The notes under the pieces were generated by a model, which saw nothing but the letters and a program-made list of their open reading frames with translations, did not search any database and was not told the DNA's origin. Below are positions 7,697 to 14,565 of a stretch of DNA of 14,828 bases, in pieces. The position numbers and the translations under genes are program-made. Position 1 is the stretch's first letter. The number at the start of each line of letters is the position of its first letter. This DNA is from an uncultured Parasutterella sp. (GTDB taxonomy: Bacteria > Pseudomonadota > Gammaproteobacteria > Burkholderiales > Burkholderiaceae_F): NCBI GenBank assembly GCA_900766055.1, contig CAAFTZ010000138.1, forward strand, positions 1-14,828. Direction: 5' to 3'.

Positions 7697-8435
7697 TTTT
7701 GTCTGCTATCGGTCGCTTACAAGCGCCCAGAAACGAAAGGAAACTGGTAATCCTGATCGAATTATGAGGAAACCGGGATTTGATCTTGTGCTTTTTCCGA
7801 CAGAAAAAGGAATCAGGATTGATTACAAAGTTCTGATGATGGAAAAGCTGTTGATGGCCGAGGGCAGCAAAGAAGTAGAGCCGGAAGTCGGTGTTCTTTA
7901 TTCCGTCGATTATTCTCTTTCAACTAAAGACGCATTTGTTAGAGAAAGTTCTTTCGGGAGTATTTCCGAAGTTAGCAACGCTCCGAAGATCAACATTGCT
8001 GCGATTCTTAAGCTTTCGGACGGAACAGTGTTAGTCAAGATCTCGAACATGATTTCTATTTCCTGCAACTCTAATGAATTTGGATGTGCGGAAGAAAAAA
8101 TCGTTGAGGCAGGAACGCGGCCCTTCACCTGTTTTAGCAGCTATAACGAAGAAGCGGCCGAGCTTATGCGCGCCAGCCAAACCAAAAAGAGCGCCTTGGT
8201 AGATATCAATTTTTTGGATTCGCTGTCTTATCTGGAAGCTCAGGTAGATATCTTGACGAAGGTTGTTTTGGCGGGCGGACTAGCAGATAAAGACGAGCTT
8301 AAGGAAGTGCTCATTAGGGCAGATGCTGAAGGTATTTGGCGCTCTAACAGCAAGGAAAAACTTCTAAAGAAGATGGATAAGAAACGTAAGTTCAGAGAGC
8401 TCCAACTAACCTACTACGAAGCTAATAAAAAATGA
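7689..8435 (+). CDS. Unrecognised 248-residue protein coupled to the radical SAM gene
   Basis: I do not recognise this protein. The N-terminal half (residues about 1-150) looks alpha/beta, with alternating hydrophobic strands (for example ILKLSDGTVLVKISNMISIS) and four Cys at 6, 126, 133 and 148. The C-terminal third (about 155-248) is helical and ends in a strongly basic stretch (KEKLLKKMDKKRKFRE). No signal peptide or transmembrane segment is visible. It overlaps the radical SAM gene by 8 bases and the nozzle-like gene by 4 (ATGA), so it is translated in step with both. It could be a partner or peptide-recognition factor for the enzyme, or a minor tail protein carrying the modified part. 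Both ideas rest on position only. Confidence 0.75.
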   Translation: MPNFVCYRSLTSAQKRKETGNPDRIMRKPGFDLVLFPTEKGIRIDYKVLMMEKLLMAEGSKEVEPEVGVLYSVDYSLSTKDAFVRESSFGSISEVSNAPKINIAAILKLSDGTVLVKISNMISISCNSNEFGCAEEKIVEAGTRPFTCFSSYNEEAAELMRASQTKKSALVDINFLDSLSYLEAQVDILTKVVLAGGLADKDELKEVLIRADAEGIWRSNSKEKLLKKMDKKRKFRELQLTYYEANKK

Positions 8436-10300
8436 CCACGCTTTCCCTCTCCAATTTTAACGGACTTATCCCGCGCACTGGCCCGGCCAACCTCGATCCG
8501 ACAAACGCTCAGATCGCGGTTAATACTCGTCTACAGTCAGGCGAGATCAAGTCTTGGAAGGGAAAGACAGTCGAGTATCAGACGATCCAAGAAGGTGTAC
8601 AGACCATTTTCAAGCTTGAAGGTCCTTCGGGAGAAGGCGCTTGGGCGGAGTGGATTGTAGACACGGACGTGGTTTTCAGCCCGATGGCTGACTTGAAGGA
8701 GCACCGCTTCTATTACTCCGAGGCAGGTATCTGCAAAAAGTCCAACTGGACGATGGCCCACGACGGTTTGGACGGTACTCCCATCCCAAGAAACTGGCTC
8801 TATCTGGGCGTCCCGCGCCCCAATAAGGCGCCTCATGCTACTGCTGTCCGCACAGATACAAGTCCTGAGAATACCGAGGAGCGCGCCTACGTCTACACCT
8901 ATGTGAGTACGTTCGGAGACGTGAAGGAAGAGTCCGCACCTTCGGATGCATGCAACGTTACAGCTGACATCGTAGGTGGTAAAGTCGAGTTTGACGAGTT
9001 TCCGGTAGCGCCCACCGAGCACTACAACATCACGGCCTTACGGCTTTATCGTGCCGTGATCGGGTCGTCCGAGATCTCCTACATGCTTGTGGATGAGTTC
9101 ACAGTCGTCAAAGGCGAGGTAGTCACTTCCAAGAGGTCTCTCAACGGAGTTCGTTTTGAAGACGGCAAGTACCCGGACACGAGAAAGACCGAGCAGCTCG
9201 GCATTGTCTTGGAGTCGATGTATTACGAAGAGCCGCCGGAAGGTTTGCGCGGGCTTGTGAATATGCCCAACGGCATGATCGCTGGTTTTGTAGGCAACCA
9301 AGTATGGTTCTGTGAACCATACCTGCCGCACGCGTGGCCCTCCACTTATATGCTCACCACTGACTCTCAGATCGTTGGTTTGGGTGTTTACGGTAATACC
9401 TTGGTAGTTTGCACGGAGCGACAGCCTTTCACGATTGCCGGTACCCATCCGGCCGCGATGACACAGGAAAAGCTCCCGATGCTTCAGCCCTGCGTGAATA
9501 AACGCTCCATCGCATACGACCAATACGGCGTGCTTTACGCCTCATCCAACGGTCTAGTGGTAATTGCTGGTGGGCAGATGGATGTATTTTCCCGTCCTTT
9601 GTTCACACGAGAAGGCTGGTTAGAGTATAACCCTGTAGTAATGGTAGGCTCCATGTATAACAACAACTACCTGTGCGGCTACCAGCAGGGAAACACTTCC
9701 GGCATGTTCGTTTTCGCTCGCGGTGATACCCCTGCGTTAATTAAAGTTGAGTTCGACCCGGTTTGCCTTTTCGTGGAAAGAATCACGGGCTATGTTTACG
9801 GACTGTCGCATGCCGACGGGATCGTTTACCGCTTGGACGCTTCCTCTACGAACCTCATGGGCTACACGTGGAAGAGCAAGATGTTTGTTTATCCGCGCTC
9901 GGTCTCGTTTTCCTGCGCCAAGCTCGATGCAGAGTTTGATGATAAAGAAGTGGCCGACATGCTCAATAAGCAGCGGCAGGACATCATCGACTACAACCGC
10001 ACACAAGCTGAAAAATACAAGGGGCAGTGCCTGCTGGGGTGCTCAAACGATGTGCCGGTGAACACTTGGACCGTGAACGGTGGAGTGCTTCTGGACGTTC
10101 CTGAAGAAGCGGAGGTGCGCTACGTGCAGCTTACGTTCTACTCCGACGGCAAGGTGATTTACACCAAAGACGTGGAAAACTGTGTCGCGTTCCGACTGCC
10201 CGCATACAACGGCTATCGCTGGGAAGTTCGTATGGCAGGACACTTGCCGATTAGGGCGTTCCAGATGGCAACCTCGATGGCGGAGCTGGTAGGCGAATGA
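8432..10300 (+). CDS. Large tail protein, nozzle-like (beta-rich)
   Basis: At 622 residues this is the largest product here. The opening (SLSNFNGLIPRTGPANLDP, then NAQIAVNTRLQSGEIKSWKG) is the recognisable start of a phage tail family seen in podovirus-type genomes ('f.Gl.Pr..p..L....A..a.N..l..G.l....'). The rest is beta-rich, with repeated 'GxxYxxD' turns and fibronectin-like stretches (for example YVYTYVSTFGDVKEESAPSD), followed by a propeller-like middle (FCEPYLPHAWP, TIAGTHP) that suits the nozzle or tail-tube B position closing the tail. It lies after the connectors and before small tail proteins. The start overlaps the upstream stop as ATGA. It could alternatively be a DNA-stabilising plug. 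No enzymatic motif is visible. Confidence 0.7.
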   Translation: MTTLSLSNFNGLIPRTGPANLDPTNAQIAVNTRLQSGEIKSWKGKTVEYQTIQEGVQTIFKLEGPSGEGAWAEWIVDTDVVFSPMADLKEHRFYYSEAGICKKSNWTMAHDGLDGTPIPRNWLYLGVPRPNKAPHATAVRTDTSPENTEERAYVYTYVSTFGDVKEESAPSDACNVTADIVGGKVEFDEFPVAPTEHYNITALRLYRAVIGSSEISYMLVDEFTVVKGEVVTSKRSLNGVRFEDGKYPDTRKTEQLGIVLESMYYEEPPEGLRGLVNMPNGMIAGFVGNQVWFCEPYLPHAWPSTYMLTTDSQIVGLGVYGNTLVVCTERQPFTIAGTHPAAMTQEKLPMLQPCVNKRSIAYDQYGVLYASSNGLVVIAGGQMDVFSRPLFTREGWLEYNPVVMVGSMYNNNYLCGYQQGNTSGMFVFARGDTPALIKVEFDPVCLFVERITGYVYGLSHADGIVYRLDASSTNLMGYTWKSKMFVYPRSVSFSCAKLDAEFDDKEVADMLNKQRQDIIDYNRTQAEKYKGQCLLGCSNDVPVNTWTVNGGVLLDVPEEAEVRYVQLTFYSDGKVIYTKDVENCVAFRLPAYNGYRWEVRMAGHLPIRAFQMATSMAELVGE

Positions 10301-10515
10301 AAAAGGTAGTAGCAAGAAAACCCGTGATTTCTACGATGGGTATGCCCACGGAGCTCGCGTGGTTTTTAAAACCCGTGAAGGAAAACATCGAGATGGTGAC
10401 GGGAGCCAGAGGCGGAGAGTTGAAGGGTCTTAAACCCAATGCAACTCAGGAAGAAATTATTAAGAAGGTGAACGAGCTGATTGCTCGTATCAACGTAAGC
10501 GGAGAGGCGAAGTAA
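10297..10515 (+). CDS. Small 72-residue phage protein, unknown function
   Basis: A small soluble protein with a basic N-terminus (MKKVVARKP), a Pro/Gly-rich middle containing a short hydrophobic patch (ELAWFLKPV), and a C-terminal amphipathic helix (QEEIIKKVNELIARINV). Its start overlaps the nozzle-like gene (ATGA) and its stop shares one base with the next start (TAATG), so it is part of a coupled chain. It may be a minor tail component. The C-terminal helix could mediate oligomerisation. I do not recognise the family. Confidence 0.6.
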   Translation: MKKVVARKPVISTMGMPTELAWFLKPVKENIEMVTGARGGELKGLKPNATQEEIIKKVNELIARINVSGEAK

Positions 10516-10769
10516 TGGCAAGGATTTCTATTAGGACGGCAAGCTACGGACGCAAAGCTCCGGTGCGCACGACCGGTTCTCGCATTTGGCAGCCTCCGCA
10601 CAGAACAAAACAGGTTCCGGTTAAAGACAGCAAGTTGCCTAAGCCCGCTGAGAAGCAACCGACATTAACGGCCAAAGACGCAAATAAACTGAAACGAGGG
10701 CCTGTTAAGTCGGCTGCCGCTCCGTCAGATGTGAATGTCAAACGCAAGCGCGCATGGAGCAAGAGATGA
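10515..10769 (+). CDS. Very basic, probably disordered 84-residue protein
   Basis: Twenty-three Lys/Arg against four Asp/Glu, with many Pro, Ser and Thr and no Cys, suggest an unstructured, strongly positive protein. It could bind DNA or RNA inside the virion, be ejected with the genome, or bridge acidic fibre proteins. It shares one base with the upstream gene and its stop overlaps the start of the next gene. The ribosome binding site is GGAGAGG in the upstream coding end. That the frame is a gene is supported mainly by the tight coupling on both sides. Confidence 0.55.
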   Translation: MARISIRTASYGRKAPVRTTGSRIWQPPHRTKQVPVKDSKLPKPAEKQPTLTAKDANKLKRGPVKSAAAPSDVNVKRKRAWSKR

Positions 10770-11089
10770 GAGTGCTGATTGAGATTCTCCGAGGCAGTGA
10801 TCAGATCGCCCGTGTCCCTTTCTACGATCAGGCTTGCCTCAGCGGCTTTACCGCATGGGCGCAGTTAAGAAAGTCTCCGAGAAGCGAAGAGGTCTTGGAC
10901 GAACTCACTACTGAGAACGGACGGATCAAAATCGGCTGCGGATATTTTCTTTTGAACTTCCCGCACGAAGTCACACAGAAATGGAAGTTTCGCCGCGCAG
11001 TGTTTGACATCAAGGCCATCAGCCCGGAAGGCGGGCAAGTGAGGTTGGCAGAAGGCAGAATTCTAGTAATACCGGAGGTAACAAGATGA
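10766..11089 (+). CDS. Small fibre-associated beta protein (fibre adaptor type)
   Basis: A 107-residue protein. I prefer the start at 10766, which makes an ATGA overlap with the upstream stop and has GGAG (10756-10759) six bases before it; the in-frame ATG at 10754 would add four residues but has no such site. The pattern is that of a widespread short phage family next to fibre genes: an N-terminal beta strand ('VLIEILRGSD'), a mid-section ending in W-x-F/Y-R-A-V-F-D-I, and a closing 'LAEGRILVIPEVTR'. Related modules act as fibre or baseplate adaptors. It overlaps the collagen-like fibre gene by ATGA, which fits a partner role. Confidence 0.65.
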   Translation: MRVLIEILRGSDQIARVPFYDQACLSGFTAWAQLRKSPRSEEVLDELTTENGRIKIGCGYFLLNFPHEVTQKWKFRRAVFDIKAISPEGGQVRLAEGRILVIPEVTR

Positions 11090-12483
11090 GAGAACTGTTT
11101 GGCGGTTGTGGCGATCATCATTGCCACGACGTTCACATTATGCAAGGCCCTCAAGGCCCCCGTGGCGAGCGCGGCGAAAAGGGCGACAAGGGCGATGCCC
11201 TTCGCTGGTCCGACTTAACGCAGGATCAGAAAGAGTCTTTACGCGGCGACCGTGGTCCGCAGGGCCCCAAAGGCGAGAAGGGCGATAAAGGCGAGCCCTT
11301 CAAATACGACGATTTCACAAACGAGCAGCTGGAAGCCCTCAGAGGTCCGAAAGGTCTTCGCGGTGAAAAGGGTGACACAGGCGACAAAGGTGACCGAGGC
11401 GAGAGAGGTCCGCAGGGTATTCAGGGCGAACAGGGCCCTAGAGGCTTTAAAGGCGAGCCGCTCCGCTACGCCGATCTGACTGAAGAGCAGAAAGACGAAC
11501 TTAGAGGCGAGAAAGGCGAACAGGGTCTGGGATTAGTTATCCGCGGCACCAAGGACACCATCGGTCAGCTTAAAGCTGAGAAACCCCATGGCGAGTACGG
11601 CGACTGCTACATCATCGGTCAGGACTTATGGTTCTGGGATCACGATAAGCAGGAATGGTACAAAGGCCCCGCACTGAAAGGCGATACAGGCCCCGTCGGT
11701 GCCACAGGCGCCCAAGGCGAGAAAGGCGATAAGGGTGACCAAGGCGAAGTCGGCCCTCAGGGTGAAGTAGGTCCTCAAGGCGAGGTAGGCCCGCAGGGCG
11801 AAGTCGGTCCCCAAGGTCCCAAAGGAGATAAGGGCGACAAGGGTGACAAAGGCGACAAACTCACGTTTGACGATCTGACGGAAGACGAATTGAAGTCCTT
11901 AGTCCCGGATATCTCCGCCACTATCCACACACACGAACCCGGCACCGAGGCCACGGTTGACGTTGCAGGCACGAAGGAATCTCCGAGACTTATTTTCGGC
12001 ATCCCCCGTGGAAATCCCGGCAAAGATGGTGAAAAGGGTGAACGCGGTGACCGAGGCCCCGAAGGAGCCAAAGGCGACAAGGGGGATAAAGGCGACCGAG
12101 GTGATCCCGGTGTGGCCGGTGCTCAGGGCCCGAAGGGTGACAAAGGCGACAAGGGAGATCCCGGAGTCGCAGGTCCTGCCGGTCCCAAAGGTGACAAAGG
12201 TGATAAAGGCGATGCAGGCACAGGTATCGAGCTCAAAGGAGCCTATGAGAGCGTTGAAGATTTAACAACCGCGCTGCCTGAAGGCGGCACAGGCGCCTAC
12301 CTTGTCGGTACGCAAGCTTATTTTTGGGACGGAACTCAATGGGTTTCGTTAGGTGAAGTCAAGGGGCCGAAAGGCGATACTGGTCCGCAGGGAGAGAAAG
12401 GGGAAAAGGGTGAACCCGGCGGTATCAATTCGATTATTACACCCGATCCCGTAGAAACATTTGAACAAGCATTAGGAGAATAG
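11086..12483 (+). CDS. Collagen-like tail fibre
   Basis: A 465-residue fibre built of Gly-X-Y triplets (many GDKGDKGDK, GPQG), expected to form a long trimeric rod. Residues 1-19 are a Cys/His cluster (C8, H11, H12, C13, H14, H17), probably a capping or attachment segment. The collagen is interrupted by four related segments, each of the type 'x(F/L)xxxD(F/L)Tx(D/E)(Q/E)xxxL': near residues 37-53, 70-86, 124-140 and 258-274. Two copies of a small Trp/Tyr-rich domain (about 148-197 and 378-427, sharing 'Y-(I/L)-(I/V)-G' and 'FWD...W') break it further, as does a 'GTxAxVxVAGTxxxxxLxFxIPRG' beta segment at about 285-312. Such units are common in phage fibres and may be knobs or receptor-contacting modules. 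GGAGG site; ATGA overlap with the adaptor gene. Confidence 0.88.
   Translation: MRELFGGCGDHHCHDVHIMQGPQGPRGERGEKGDKGDALRWSDLTQDQKESLRGDRGPQGPKGEKGDKGEPFKYDDFTNEQLEALRGPKGLRGEKGDTGDKGDRGERGPQGIQGEQGPRGFKGEPLRYADLTEEQKDELRGEKGEQGLGLVIRGTKDTIGQLKAEKPHGEYGDCYIIGQDLWFWDHDKQEWYKGPALKGDTGPVGATGAQGEKGDKGDQGEVGPQGEVGPQGEVGPQGEVGPQGPKGDKGDKGDKGDKLTFDDLTEDELKSLVPDISATIHTHEPGTEATVDVAGTKESPRLIFGIPRGNPGKDGEKGERGDRGPEGAKGDKGDKGDRGDPGVAGAQGPKGDKGDKGDPGVAGPAGPKGDKGDKGDAGTGIELKGAYESVEDLTTALPEGGTGAYLVGTQAYFWDGTQWVSLGEVKGPKGDTGPQGEKGEKGEPGGINSIITPDPVETFEQALGE
11743..11814 (+). repeat. Four tandem 18-base repeats (GEVGPQ x4) in the collagen fibre
   Basis: Units at 11743, 11761, 11779 and 11797, each 18 bases, encode GEVGPQ. 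The copies differ only at synonymous positions (for example GGC/GGT, GTC/GTA, CAG/CAA). The array can change length by slippage or recombination without a frameshift, adding or removing two collagen triplets per unit. The synonymous differences show it is not a fresh duplication. Confidence 0.85.
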
Positions 12484-12485
12484 AC

Positions 12486-13154
12486 ATGTCCGATACTGAA
12501 ACCAAAAACCTTTCCTCTCAGATCAATGCTTTTGCTACTCGTGTAGGTACAGAAGTCAAGGCCGTTAAGGGCCGTGTCACAACTGCCGAAGGCAAGATTT
12601 CCTCTTTGGAAACTGCTGTTGCAGGCATTCAGACCACGATTGAATCTAAGTCTGAAATCAACGACGCCGCTGTTGCAACAACTTCCACTTACTCTTCCAG
12701 CAAGATCGCTTCTGAAATCACTGCTGCTAAGCAGGCTGTTAAGGACGACCTTCTGGACGGAGCCGGTGCCGCTTACGACACCCTGAAAGAACTGGGTCAA
12801 CTCATCGACACCAACAAGGACGCCATCGACGCTCTGGAAGCTGTTGCAGCTAACCACGTCGTCTTTGACAAGGCTCAGGAACTCACTGATGAGCAGAAGG
12901 CCTTTGCTCGCGGCAACATTGGTGCTGCTTCCGCTGCTGAAGTCACAACCTTGTCCGGCAAAGTCACAGCCAACGAAACAGCTCTTGGTCTCAAGGCTTC
13001 TCAGGCCGACCTTGACACGGCCAACGGCAAGATCACTGCCAATGAGCAGGCCATCGCTCTGAAAGCTTCTCAGGCAGATCTGACTGCACTGGAAGCTAAG
13101 GTTGGCAATGTCGAAACCGACTTTGTAGCTACTTTTGAAGCTGCATTAGCCTAA
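12486..13154 (+). CDS. Coiled-coil tail fibre protein with shared N-terminal segment
   Basis: A 222-residue, Ala/Lys/Glu-rich, mostly helical fibre. The N-terminal segment (about residues 6-30, 'NLSSQINAFATRVGTEVKAVKG') is nearly the same as that of the next fibre, so it probably docks both to the same site. A 'DDLLDGAGAAYDTLKELGQLI' stretch (about 78-100) is a recognisable fibre module, followed by the 'LTDEQKAFARGNIGA' motif (about 133-148). The C-terminal part is a heptad-like rod with a 23-residue unit repeated twice and a third start (near KVTANET/KITANEQ), ending in a Phe/Ala-rich helix. It could be a short rod, or a connector for longer fibres. No receptor-binding globular tip is visible. 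Ribosome binding site TAGGAG. Confidence 0.78.
   Translation: MSDTETKNLSSQINAFATRVGTEVKAVKGRVTTAEGKISSLETAVAGIQTTIESKSEINDAAVATTSTYSSSKIASEITAAKQAVKDDLLDGAGAAYDTLKELGQLIDTNKDAIDALEAVAANHVVFDKAQELTDEQKAFARGNIGAASAAEVTTLSGKVTANETALGLKASQADLDTANGKITANEQAIALKASQADLTALEAKVGNVETDFVATFEAALA
12960..13097 (+). repeat. Two tandem 69-base units encoding a 23-residue coiled-coil repeat
   Basis: Unit one is 12960-13028 and unit two 13029-13097; a third begins at 13098 (K-V) and then diverges. The encoded units open with K(V/I)TANE and contain LKASQADL. The length of 69 bases keeps the frame, so the rod could lengthen or shorten by recombination. Confidence 0.75.
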
Positions 13155-13163
13155 TTTATGAAA

Positions 13164-13181
13164 GGAGGGGTTCGCCCCTCC
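13164..13181 (+). other. Short perfect hairpin between two fibre genes
   Basis: GGAGGGG (13164-13170), loop TTCG, CCCCTCC (13175-13181). A seven-base-pair G/C-rich stem in the 46-base gap after the first coiled-coil fibre. No T-run follows (next is CTTATCAGG), so it is a weak terminator at most; it could instead stabilise mRNA 3' ends or reduce the expression of downstream fibre genes. The next gene's AGGAG site begins ten bases beyond the stem. Confidence 0.5.
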
Positions 13182-13200
13182 CTTATCAGGAGATAAAAAT

Positions 13201-14010
13201 ATGGCGGACGAACAAAAAAATCTTTCCGGTCAGGTAAACGCTTTGGCAACAAGGGTTGCTCAAGAGTTTAAAGCTGTAAAAGCATCCAGCGGAAGCGGCG
13301 CAAAACCTTGGCCCGCAGAGTGGACATCTTTCGATCAGGCGACGACTGAAGGTGTTTACTACCTAACGACTGAGAATGTGGCGGCGTTGGATTCTGAGTC
13401 TATGCCGGTAGATCAGGCGAAAAGTTCCGATGCAATTCTGAAAGTCTATGAGCTGGAGGGTGAAAACACATTTAGTCAGGAACTTTATGTTTCTGAGAAA
13501 CTCTATCCCGATGTAAATAGTTCGTATAAATGGGTTACAGCAAGGAAAGCCTATTTCAGAACGATTCCCAAGGATGTCACTGGCAGTAATTCGTATTACA
13601 CAACCGGCGATCCTACGGGGACAATCACTTCTACATATAAAGGCGGCGGTCTTAAAGGCGCGTGGTTCCCAGCTTCTGGTTTATTAGGAAATATAGGTTA
13701 CGCAGCCGGTTATACTGTTCCAGCGATAGGGGATGATAATGGTTTTGAGTATCAAAATGGTATTCAGCTTTCCAACGAATCTGCTTGTAGCGCCTATGAC
13801 CTTGATGCTACGTATAAAAGCATCGCAAACGGAGAAGCATATACGTCGTGGGTCAAATATATGGTCTTTCCCGGTAGCGTTAACGGACTAGGCATGGGCG
13901 ATAAATGGAAATGGGCTGGTGGTGAAGCTCCTACACTCAAAAAAGGTGTTGTTGTTGCCTGCTGGTGCCACGACATGGGCGTTGCTTCTTTCATTCCTGC
14001 GGAGGCTTGA
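13201..14010 (+). CDS. Tail fibre with globular C-terminal tip
   Basis: A 269-residue fibre. Residues about 6-28 repeat the docking segment of the previous fibre (16 of 23 positions identical). A short Ser/Gly linker follows (ASSGSG), then a beta-rich globular body (about 35-220) full of Tyr, Ser, Thr and Asn with no repeats. The C-terminus ('VFPGSVNGLGMGDKWKWAGG', then EAPTLKKGVVVACW) matches the common phage tip text 'vkWAGGtaPtL..g..' found at the ends of many fibre proteins, where the final beta domain trimerises and binds the receptor. Two Cys near the end (CWC) are unusual for a tip. AGGAG site. It looks like an alternative receptor-binding protein to its neighbour. Confidence 0.78.
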   Translation: MADEQKNLSGQVNALATRVAQEFKAVKASSGSGAKPWPAEWTSFDQATTEGVYYLTTENVAALDSESMPVDQAKSSDAILKVYELEGENTFSQELYVSEKLYPDVNSSYKWVTARKAYFRTIPKDVTGSNSYYTTGDPTGTITSTYKGGGLKGAWFPASGLLGNIGYAAGYTVPAIGDDNGFEYQNGIQLSNESACSAYDLDATYKSIANGEAYTSWVKYMVFPGSVNGLGMGDKWKWAGGEAPTLKKGVVVACWCHDMGVASFIPAEA

Positions 14011-14012
14011 TA

Positions 14013-14564
14013 ATGATTAAAAAATACCTTTACAACAATAACGTTTATCATTCCGAATACGACGTTCGTCAGGCCATTTGGAAAGAAGACCGCAAAGTCT
14101 TCGGGAAGGAACCTGAAGAAGGTCGTGCAGAGTTCTGGGAAAAGCTCAACGTCACTTACACCGAAGAGCAGGAACCTCCCGTCATCGCTCACATCCCGAC
14201 GCTTGACGAAGAAAAACTCATGGCCTTCGGCCGCTTAACGGAAGCTTTCCGTTCTTGGCGAAACAATAAAGCGACTCTCATTTCCTCTTTAGGTTTTGAA
14301 GCTGACGCTGACGAGCGCGCCATGATTGACGTTTCCGGCTTAGTCGCCTTGGAAGCCCCGGCTGTTTTTATGGACGCCAACAACGTTCCGCATGAGCTCA
14401 CCGCTGACCAGATCAAAGTTCTTCACAAAGAGATCATCCAAAGCGGCAACAAAGCCTACGAAACAAAATGGGCGTTACGTAACGCGATCAACGCTTGTCA
14501 GAGCGTGGAAGAGCTGAAAGCTATTAAGTTGGAGTTCTCGGCGGTGGATTTCTCAGGAGAATGA
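14013..14564 (+). CDS. DUF4376-like fibre-associated protein
   Basis: A 183-residue protein. The in-frame ATG at 13965 lies inside the upstream fibre gene and would add 16 residues, but GGAGG at 14001-14005 and the position just after the upstream stop favour 14013. The second half carries the pattern of the DUF4376 family: 'FRSWRNNKATLISSLGFEADAD', then 'NNVPHELTADQIKVL', then 'KWALRNAI-xACQSVEELKAI', typically found at the end of fibre assembly proteins and short fibres. The N-terminal third is charged ('YLYNNNVYHSEYDVRQAIWKE'). The likely role is a fibre chaperone or small fibre partner, between one fibre and the RCC1 fibre that follows. The stop is one base before the next start codon. 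Confidence 0.7.
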   Translation: MIKKYLYNNNVYHSEYDVRQAIWKEDRKVFGKEPEEGRAEFWEKLNVTYTEEQEPPVIAHIPTLDEEKLMAFGRLTEAFRSWRNNKATLISSLGFEADADERAMIDVSGLVALEAPAVFMDANNVPHELTADQIKVLHKEIIQSGNKAYETKWALRNAINACQSVEELKAIKLEFSAVDFSGE

Positions 14565-14565
14565 A

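Noticed and set aside
11775..12080. Antisense frame rich in Ser/Pro/Leu opposite the collagen repeats
   Set aside because: It is a by-product of reading the G/C-rich Gly-X-Y repeats backwards.
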